NCBI GenBank assembly: GCA_024692805.1
Contig: JAILMD010000050.1
Location: 1 to 11,417, forward strand
From: a bacterium
Lineage (GTDB): Bacteria > Bacillota > Clostridia > Christensenellales > UBA1242
Direction of reading: 5' to 3'
DNA length: 11,417 nt
The notes under the pieces: model-generated
Database searches by the model: none
The model's input: the letters and a program-made list of their open reading frames with translations, nothing else
What the model was told of the DNA's origin: nothing
Shown: positions 6,189 to 11,417 of the stretch, piece by piece
How positions within the stretch are numbered: the first letter of the stretch is position 1
Layout of the letters: the number at the start of each line of letters is the position of its first letter
Position numbers and translations under genes: made by a program

Positions 6189-8849
6189 ATGAACTTTTGG
6201 CAAAATAGCATTGATAACGTTTTAAAAGAAGTTGGGTCTAATAAACTTGGTTTGGCTGAAAGTGAAGCCCAATTAAGTTTAAAAAGATATGGAAGTAATA
6301 ATATTGAAAAACAAAAAAAGGTGAGCTTAATAGCTCGCTTTTTTGCGCAGTTTAAAAATATTATGATAATTGTTTTGCTAATTAGTGCTTTTATTAGTTT
6401 AACGCTTGCGCTAGTTAAAGGGGAATATGGCGATTTAATTGAAAGCGGAATAATATTCTTTATTGTTATAGTCAATTCAATTATTGGTGTTGTTCAAGAA
6501 AAGCGCGCTGAAGATAGTTTGGCTTTGCTTGCGCAAAAAACTGCAAAAACTGTGCTTGTTTTACGCAAAAATGGTGCAAAACGCATTCTTTCAAGTGAGG
6601 TAGTTGTTGGTGATATTGTTGAACTTAAGGCAGGAGACTTTGTTCCGGCAGATATTAGGCTAATTGAGAGCCAAAACTTAAAGTGTGATGAAAGTTTATT
6701 AACCGGCGAAAGCCACGCTGTTTTTAAAAATGCTAACTTTATTGGTAATGAACTAACACCGCTTGCTGAAAGAGAAAATATGTGTTTAGCGGGAACGAGC
6801 GTTACTTTTGGCTCAGGCAAGGGTGTTGTTGTTAGCGTTGGGGAAAACACGCAGATGGGCAAAATCGCTAAAATTTTAAAAAAGAGCATAAAAGAAAAAT
6901 CACCGCTTGAAAAATATATTGACAAAATTGGCAAAATTATAACGATTGGTGTTTTGGCGATTGTTTTAGTTGTTTTTATAGTTGAACTAATTTTTTCTTC
7001 AACACTTTCTATTTTTGAAGCATTTTTGATTGCGATAGCATTAGCCGTTGCTGCAATTCCGGAAAGTCTGCCGGCGGTTATAACAATTATCATGGCGCTT
7101 GGCGTTGAGCGTCTAGCAAAACAAGGTGCTATTGTTAAAACACTTGGCGCTGTTGAAACGCTAGGATGTTGTAATGTTATTTGCAGCGATAAAACCGGAA
7201 CACTAACTCAAAACGAAATGCAAGTTAAACATATTTTCTCAAATGGCAAAATTTATAGTGAAGATGAATTTAACCCTGAAAGCAACCGCTTTTTGATGAT
7301 GGGCATAAAGTTTTGTAATAATGCTAAAATCAGTGACAAAAAAATAATTGGCGACGCAACTGAAACTAGCCTTTTAAGGTTTTGTGAAAAAAAAGGAAAC
7401 AACCTTGCTAGCGAAAGGATTTTTGAAATTCCATTTAACAGCGCTAGCAAAACAATGACAACAATAAACAAAGTTGATGATAAGTTAATAGCTTTTTCAA
7501 AGGGCGCACTTGATTATTTAATTGATAGTTGCTCATTTATTTTTGAAAATGGTTTAATAAGGTCAATAAACCAAGAAGATAAAAAGTTGATAACAAGTTT
7601 TCATAATAAGTTGGCATCATCTGGCGAAAGGGTTTTGGCGGTAACAATGCAATATGTTAATGATGAAAAAAGCGCAAAAAAGACGCAATTTTTGGCAAAA
7701 AACAATGTTTTTCTCGGTTTTTTGGGCATTTTTGACCCTCCTAGGCGTGACGTTAAGGCAACAATTGATTCTTGCGTTAGGGCAGGGCTTAAAACAATTA
7801 TGATAACGGGCGATCACCCTGAAACTGCTTTTAGCGTTGCTAAAGAAATAGGAATTGCTAAAAATAGAAGTGAAGTTATAACTGGTAAAGCTCTCGAAAC
7901 AATGAGTGATAAAGAACTTAAAAACAAAATAACTAACTATTCTGTTTTTTGCAGGGTTACCCCTGAAGATAAGGTTAGAATTGTTAAAGCATTAAAAGCA
8001 AGTGGTAAAATTGTTGCAATGACCGGCGATGGTGTTAATGATGCGCCAAGTTTAAAAGTTAGTGATATCGGAACGAGCATGGGAAGCGGAACGGACGTAA
8101 CAAAAAGTGTTGCAGACTTAATTTTAACAGATAACAAGTTTTCAACGATTGTTGTTGCTATTAAAGAGGGGCGAACTATTTTTAACAATATTCAAAAAAC
8201 ACTACAATTTTTAATTTCAACAAATGCCGTTGAAGTGTTAGGAATTTTTATTACGGCGTTAGTGTTAAAAAATGCAATTTTTCTTCTTCCTAGCCAAATT
8301 TTGTTTATAAATTTAATAACAGATAGTTTGCCGGCCTTTGCGTTAGGTCTTGAACCAAGCGAAAAAGACGTTTTAAATTATCCGCCAAGAAATAGTAAAA
8401 CTTCGCTGTTTTCTGGGGAAATAGGAACGGGAATAATTTATCAGGCCTTTGTTCAAACGCTTGTTGTTTTAGTTATGTTTGTTACTGCTAATGCTAGGCT
8501 TGGGAACGCCGTTGCAAGCACAATGGTATTTTTAACAATTTGTTATATGCAAATAATTCATGCGGTTAACTGCAAAACAACAAAGAGCCTAACTAAAATT
8601 AACATTTTTGCCAATAAAACGTTTAACATTAGTTTTGTTATTTTGTTTGGGTTGATAACAATGGTTGGTTTAATTCCAGTGCTTCAGGCTGCCTTTAATA
8701 TTGTTCCTTTAACGCTTGGGCAATGGGGCATTGTTGCACTTTGCAGCATATCAATTATTCCTGCAGTTGAAATAAGCAAGTTCTTTATGCACCATAAATT
8801 TGGTGGTAAAAAACTTGCTTACAAAAGTTTAAAAATTGTTAAAAACTAA
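6189..8849 (+). CDS. P2-type cation ATPase, probable Ca2+ efflux pump
   Basis: This ATP-driven membrane pump has 886 residues, normal for bacterial calcium-type P-ATPases. In order: N-terminal cation-ATPase domain (about 1-45), TM1-2 (about 57-104), actuator domain with TGES (172-175), TM3-4 with IPESLP (290-295), phosphorylation site DKTGTLT with D334, nucleotide-binding KGA (438-440), TGD (540-542), hinge MTGDGVND (611-618), and six C-terminal membrane helices. Aligned by eye to SERCA, V287, A288, I290, E292, N708 and D712 match site II, and N679, E682 and T711 match site I. Q788 appears to replace the M8 glutamate (E908), as in plasma-membrane Ca2+ pumps. Calcium is therefore the best guess; Mn2+, Na+ or K+ cannot be excluded. 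AAAGGTGA (6177-6184) lies just before ATG 6189. No convincing promoter is seen in the 46-nt gap, so read-through from plsC is plausible. The stop overlaps convergent radC by 4 bp. Confidence 0.93.
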   Translation: MNFWQNSIDNVLKEVGSNKLGLAESEAQLSLKRYGSNNIEKQKKVSLIARFFAQFKNIMIIVLLISAFISLTLALVKGEYGDLIESGIIFFIVIVNSIIGVVQEKRAEDSLALLAQKTAKTVLVLRKNGAKRILSSEVVVGDIVELKAGDFVPADIRLIESQNLKCDESLLTGESHAVFKNANFIGNELTPLAERENMCLAGTSVTFGSGKGVVVSVGENTQMGKIAKILKKSIKEKSPLEKYIDKIGKIITIGVLAIVLVVFIVELIFSSTLSIFEAFLIAIALAVAAIPESLPAVITIIMALGVERLAKQGAIVKTLGAVETLGCCNVICSDKTGTLTQNEMQVKHIFSNGKIYSEDEFNPESNRFLMMGIKFCNNAKISDKKIIGDATETSLLRFCEKKGNNLASERIFEIPFNSASKTMTTINKVDDKLIAFSKGALDYLIDSCSFIFENGLIRSINQEDKKLITSFHNKLASSGERVLAVTMQYVNDEKSAKKTQFLAKNNVFLGFLGIFDPPRRDVKATIDSCVRAGLKTIMITGDHPETAFSVAKEIGIAKNRSEVITGKALETMSDKELKNKITNYSVFCRVTPEDKVRIVKALKASGKIVAMTGDGVNDAPSLKVSDIGTSMGSGTDVTKSVADLILTDNKFSTIVVAIKEGRTIFNNIQKTLQFLISTNAVEVLGIFITALVLKNAIFLLPSQILFINLITDSLPAFALGLEPSEKDVLNYPPRNSKTSLFSGEIGTGIIYQAFVQTLVVLVMFVTANARLGNAVASTMVFLTICYMQIIHAVNCKTTKSLTKINIFANKTFNISFVILFGLITMVGLIPVLQAAFNIVPLTLGQWGIVALCSISIIPAVEISKFFMHHKFGGKKLAYKSLKIVKN

Positions 8850-9625
8850 TTATTAACGATATAATTTTCTGACTCAAAACTTGAAGGTTTGATTGAATCT
8901 TTATTAGGAATTGGAAGCGTTTTATATGCTGAAAGTTTAATGTTGTTAATAAGGTTGAGTTCGGCAAAACTTGACTCACCTTCAGGGGAAACAATAATAT
9001 GATCAACAACGTCAATATCGTTTAACATGCAAGAGCAAATAATTGTTCGCGTAAAGGTTAAATCTTCGTCAGAAGGAAGACAATTAGTTGTTGTGTGACA
9101 ATGAGAGATGATAATTCTTCCACAATTATTCTTAATTGCAAACTCGCTAATATCTCTTATGTTAATATCAATTCTGTTAAGGTTGCCTGATTTAATAAGT
9201 TTGCTGGTTATAACTTTGTTTTTGCCGTTAAGGCAGATAACAAAGAAATATTCTTCATTAAAATCTGGGTAAAGTGAACGGCAATAACTTTTAGCAGCGC
9301 TAGAACTATTAATTGGTAAAACTTTCTTTTTATCAAGGTTATATCTAGTTTTAAGCGAAGCAAATAAATTAACTAAAATAGCAGAATTATCGCCGATTCC
9401 ATCAACTTCTTTTAGCGCTGAAATATCGGCATCTAAAACATTTGAAAGACTTCCAAACCTATCTAAAAGGCGGTGGGCAATAGGGTTAACGTCAATTCTA
9501 GGAATACTAAAATAAAGCAAAAACTCTAGAACTTCGTGATCAGAAAAAGCATCAAGCCCAAACTTTTTGAACTTGTTTTTCATTCTTTGCCTATGGTTAG
9601 AGTGAAGTGGTTTATTTTCTTTCAT
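8846..9625 (-). CDS. radC: RadC-family JAMM-domain protein
   Basis: The 259-residue protein has the RadC layout. An N-terminal helical/helix-hairpin-helix part has VLEFLL (32-37), LLDRFGSLSNVL (53-64) and KEVDGIGDNSA (72-82). A C-terminal JAMM/MPN metalloprotease-like domain spans about 105-235. The metal motif HxHx7SxxD is intact as H175, H177, S185 and D188, but the usual HNHPSG reads HCHTTT, and the upstream acidic residue expected in PRE appears as Asp (RD at 157-158). The conserved DHIIV (208-212) and SSFAE (218-222) follow. The N-terminal HRQRM resembles the GHRQR opening of a clostridial RadC subgroup. Despite the name, a direct DNA-repair role is not established for the family and biochemical function is unknown. 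The start is the ATG at 9625; no Shine-Dalgarno sequence precedes it and the best promoter ends 6 nt before it. The gene is transcribed towards the ATPase. Confidence 0.88.
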   Translation of the reverse strand: MKENKPLHSNHRQRMKNKFKKFGLDAFSDHEVLEFLLYFSIPRIDVNPIAHRLLDRFGSLSNVLDADISALKEVDGIGDNSAILVNLFASLKTRYNLDKKKVLPINSSSAAKSYCRSLYPDFNEEYFFVICLNGKNKVITSKLIKSGNLNRIDINIRDISEFAIKNNCGRIIISHCHTTTNCLPSDEDLTFTRTIICSCMLNDIDVVDHIIVSPEGESSFAELNLINNIKLSAYKTLPIPNKDSIKPSSFESENYIVNN

Positions 9626-9631
9626 AACAAT

Positions 9632-9660
9632 ATTTTACAAAAAATGACAAATTTTTTCAA
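9632..9660 (-). promoter_or_regulatory. Predicted radC promoter giving a leaderless transcript
   Basis: On the minus strand TTGAAA (9660-9655) and TAAAAT (9637-9632) are separated by 17 nt, each matching the housekeeping consensus at five of six bases. The seventh base after the -10 box is the A of the radC ATG at 9625, the usual distance to a transcription start. No ribosome binding site lies upstream, which agrees with a leaderless mRNA. A weaker alternative, TTGACT (9694-9689), 16 nt, TTCAAT (9672-9667), would give a leader of roughly 35 nt, also without a Shine-Dalgarno sequence. Confidence 0.55.
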
Positions 9661-9662
9661 CT

Positions 9663-9699
9663 ATTTATTGAAATTTATTTTATTTAAAAGTCAATAAAT
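9663..9699. repeat. 9-bp inverted repeat between divergent radC and lemA
   Basis: ATTTATTGA (9663-9671) and TCAATAAAT (9691-9699) are exact reverse complements separated by 19 nt. They lie between the two divergent promoters, so a regulator binding site is conceivable. The sequence is so AT-rich that a chance match of this length is also plausible. Confidence 0.35.
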
Positions 9700-9724
9700 T
9701 CTTAACTATGACGACTTAAAATAA

Positions 9725-9753
9725 TTGACTAATATTATTAAAAAGTTTAAACT
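9725..9753 (+). promoter_or_regulatory. Predicted lemA promoter
   Basis: TTGACT (9725-9730) matches the -35 consensus at five of six bases. After a 17-nt spacer comes TAAACT (9748-9753), four of six to TATAAT. The predicted transcript would start near 9760 and carry a short leader with the AAAGGAG ribosome binding site. It is the best promoter-like pair found upstream of lemA. Confidence 0.5.
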
Positions 9754-9770
9754 TAAATTAGAATAATTTA

Positions 9771-9777
9771 AAAGGAG
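9771..9777 (+). promoter_or_regulatory. Ribosome binding site of lemA
   Basis: AAAGGAG lies 9 nt before ATG 9787, a strong and well-placed match that fixes the lemA start. It contrasts with radC on the other side of the same intergenic region, which has no such site. Confidence 0.85.
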
Positions 9778-9786
9778 ATAAAAATT

Positions 9787-10347
9787 ATGTGGTGGATTGT
9801 TCTAATCGTTGTTGGCGCATTAATTTTATTAGGCGTTATTTGGTATATCGCTTGCGCTAATAACTTTGTTCGTCTTAAAAACAATATTGACGAAGCATTC
9901 TCAACGATGGATGTTTATTTAAAGAAAAGATTTGATCTTATTCCTAATATCGTTGAAACCGTTAAAGGTTATGCAAAACATGAAAAAGAAACTTTTGAGG
10001 AGATAACTAAGGCAAGAGCAAGTGTTGGAAGTGCTAAAACTGCTAATGATAAAGTTAAAGCAGAAAACGCTATGAGCAAAGCTATTACAAGCCTTTTTGC
10101 TATTGCTGAGAATTATCCTGAACTTAAAGCAAACACTAACTTTCTTGATCTTCAAAATCAATTAAAGGTTATTGAAAGCGAAATTGCTAATTCAAGAAAA
10201 TATTATAATGCTTGTGTTAAGGCTTATAATATCAAGATTGATATTTTCCCATCAAGCATTGTTGCTAGAAACAAACATCTTGAAAAGGCAACTATGTTTG
10301 AAGTTACTGATGCAAAAGAAAGAAATAATGTTAAGGTTCAATTCTAA
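9787..10347 (+). CDS. lemA: LemA family protein
   Basis: This is a 186-residue membrane-anchored helical protein of the LemA family. One N-terminal transmembrane segment (about 2-24) precedes a long helical domain with the family signature KKRFDLIPNIVETVKGYAKH (46-65). Later come AENYPELKANTNFLDLQNQL (112-131), SRKYYNACVKAYN (136-148) and an FPSSIVA block (154-160). It ends in the usual pattern of MFEVTDAKER and a terminal VQF. The biochemical function of LemA is unknown; the N-terminal helix anchors it and the helical domain lies on one side of the membrane. The gene has its own predicted promoter and a strong ribosome binding site, and is followed after 2 nt by a DUF2207 gene, a common pairing that suggests the two products act together. 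Confidence 0.95.
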   Translation: MWWIVLIVVGALILLGVIWYIACANNFVRLKNNIDEAFSTMDVYLKKRFDLIPNIVETVKGYAKHEKETFEEITKARASVGSAKTANDKVKAENAMSKAITSLFAIAENYPELKANTNFLDLQNQLKVIESEIANSRKYYNACVKAYNIKIDIFPSSIVARNKHLEKATMFEVTDAKERNNVKVQF

Positions 10348-10349
10348 TT

Positions 10350-11417
10350 ATGTCAATTAATTCTAAATTAAAGTTTAGCAATAAAATCATATTAATTATA
10401 GGGCTAATTTTATTAATTTGCCCTATTTTCTTCTCTAGCACTTCTAGTTATGCTAACCTTACTCCTGATCCTTTTACTGACCCAAACATAGCAATTCAAA
10501 ATCTAACGGTTGACGTTAATTTTAATGAAAATGGTAAGGCAACAATTTCTAACACTTTTGACGTTACTTTTCTTGAAAAAGGGCTCAGCGAGGTTTTATA
10601 TTCAATTCCTTATGTTGGAAAAATCAGCGAGATGACTGAAAGCGGAAGCGTTGTTAAAACTGATTATTTAGCAAGGGTTAGCAATTATAGTGTAACGCGC
10701 CCAGGCGTTGAAAACATTAAAGAATATTTAAATGTTTATACTGATGAGGTAACAGGCCTTGTTACTTTTGGAATAAAAAGAAATACTCGTTATAACCTTG
10801 GCGAAACGGTTAAGTTTAACTTAAAGTTTGATTATGACGTTTTGCTTAATGGCAAGGATTCAATAAATGATATTTACTTAAATATTATTGGTGGCGGGAA
10901 CAGCATGAAAATTGAAAACATAACCATTAATGTTTCTTACCCTAAAGATGTTGATTTTAGCGCTAATGTTCCTTATGTTTATAAGGGGGCTTATGGCTCA
11001 ACTGATAAAGTTAGCGTTAACGTTATTGACAGTAAAAATATTTCAGTTTCAATTATTGAGTTGCCTGAATATGAATATGTAACAATCAAGCAAGATATGC
11101 CTGATAACTATTTCAATCAAACTAGTGTTTTCCCAACGTTTAAAGTTATTGCGATTGCTATAACGCTTTTAATTGCCGCAATTGTTTTAATTGTTAAACT
11201 AAGAAATGGTCAGGTTAGGGAAGTTATAACTCCTGTTGAGGTTACGTCATTTGATGAAATAACCCCAGAACAAGCCGAAGTTTTTGCTAAACTAAAAATG
11301 AGTGACAAATCAATAAGCGCGTTAATTGTTTATTTTGCAAGCAGGGGATATCTTAAAATTGTTGAGCAAGAAGATCAAACTATTAAACTTGTTAAGAAAA
11401 ACAATTTTGATGATGAT
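10350..11417 (+). CDS. DUF2207-family membrane protein (3' end outside window)
   Basis: An uninterrupted frame of 356 codons runs from ATG 10350 to the last base of the window. Residues 1-35 form a signal peptide with a hydrophobic core (13-29) and a likely cleavage after SSYA. The extracytoplasmic domain (36-262) is rich in beta-strand-like stretches and begins with IQNLTVDVNFNENGKATI (49-66), the usual DUF2207 opening of V.V..(D/N)G. A transmembrane helix lies at about 264-283. It is followed by the family's cytoplasmic segment ITPEQAEVF (304-312) and ALIVYFASRGYLKI (324-337), which matches the conserved ATL.DLA.RGYL pattern. Function is unknown; DUF2207 genes often sit beside lemA, as here. 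The start is 2 nt after the lemA stop with only a distant AAGG, so translation is probably coupled. Full-length relatives continue with further membrane helices, so the 3' part is missing. Confidence 0.9.
   Translation, partial: MSINSKLKFSNKIILIIGLILLICPIFFSSTSSYANLTPDPFTDPNIAIQNLTVDVNFNENGKATISNTFDVTFLEKGLSEVLYSIPYVGKISEMTESGSVVKTDYLARVSNYSVTRPGVENIKEYLNVYTDEVTGLVTFGIKRNTRYNLGETVKFNLKFDYDVLLNGKDSINDIYLNIIGGGNSMKIENITINVSYPKDVDFSANVPYVYKGAYGSTDKVSVNVIDSKNISVSIIELPEYEYVTIKQDMPDNYFNQTSVFPTFKVIAIAITLLIAAIVLIVKLRNGQVREVITPVEVTSFDEITPEQAEVFAKLKMSDKSISALIVYFASRGYLKIVEQEDQTIKLVKKNNFDDD

Noticed and set aside
6494..7093. Long antisense open frame (199 codons) opposite the cation ATPase
   Set aside because: It lies wholly inside a gene with all catalytic motifs, has a low-complexity Ser/Ile/Thr-rich composition typical of reverse reading of AT-rich coding DNA, and has no matching family motif.
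8811..8830. Possible minus-strand terminator for radC: stem AAACTT/AAGTTT followed by T residues
   Set aside because: The six-pair stem has only one G-C pair and the T-run is short; this is too weak to call a terminator.
10172..10360. Small + strand frame inside the lemA 3' end
   Set aside because: It is out of frame with lemA, whose signature continues through this stretch to a canonical C-terminus, and it has no ribosome binding site.
1..11417. Frequent hexamer TTAGCG, clearly more than expected at this GC content when counted by eye, suggesting a DNA-uptake or Chi-like signal
   Set aside because: Most occurrences are a preceding codon ending in TT or T followed by AGC (serine) and a G-starting codon, especially GTT AGC GTT. 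Codon and amino-acid preference explains it, and the matches are biased to the coding strand.

Overview
The window is about one-third GC and is almost entirely coding. It uses the standard code: ytfJ ends in TGA, radC in TAG and the other complete genes in TAA. Gene content and order point to a low-GC member of the Bacillota, most likely an uncultured, probably host-associated clostridial lineage. The phylum is fairly certain; any finer placement is inference. The conserved clostridial block scpA-scpB-DUF2953-ytfJ-dac-rluB-FAD protein-plsC is the main evidence.

Left block (1-6142, all + strand). A tightly packed operon starts upstream of the window; a likely tail of the preceding gene ends at 41. 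It encodes the two kleisin-side partners of the SMC chromosome-organising complex (ScpA, ScpB), a divergent membrane-anchored DUF2953-like protein, a YtfJ/GerW-family protein, a secreted D-Ala-D-Ala carboxypeptidase, an RluB-type 23S rRNA pseudouridine synthase, a BaiN/HI0933-family flavoprotein and a PlsC-type acyltransferase. Junctions from ytfJ onward overlap by 1-8 nt. The only real gap is 48 nt, before the DUF2953-like gene, and it holds an 18-bp perfect AT palindrome. Together the genes cover chromosome segregation, peptidoglycan trimming, ribosome modification and phospholipid synthesis, a typical growth and division cluster. The cytidylate kinase gene (cmk) commonly found just before plsC in relatives is absent from that position.

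Middle (6189-8849, + strand). An 886-residue P2-type cation ATPase, most likely a Ca2+ efflux pump, follows plsC after 46 nt. Its stop codon overlaps by 4 bp the stop of a convergent radC-family gene (8846-9625, - strand), leaving no room for a terminator between them.

Right block (9626-11417). A 161-nt divergent intergenic region carries a promoter for each side. The radC-side promoter (TTGAAA, 17-nt spacer, TAAAAT) predicts transcription starting exactly on the A of the radC ATG, so that mRNA may be leaderless. On the + strand are lemA and, 2 nt later, a DUF2207-family membrane protein gene that stays open to the right edge (356 codons visible). LemA next to DUF2207 is a recurrent bacterial pairing.

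I found no insertion sequence, phage gene, CRISPR array, tRNA or rRNA, and no defence or toxin cassette. This reads as ordinary core genome with several details worth checking, not as an undescribed system.
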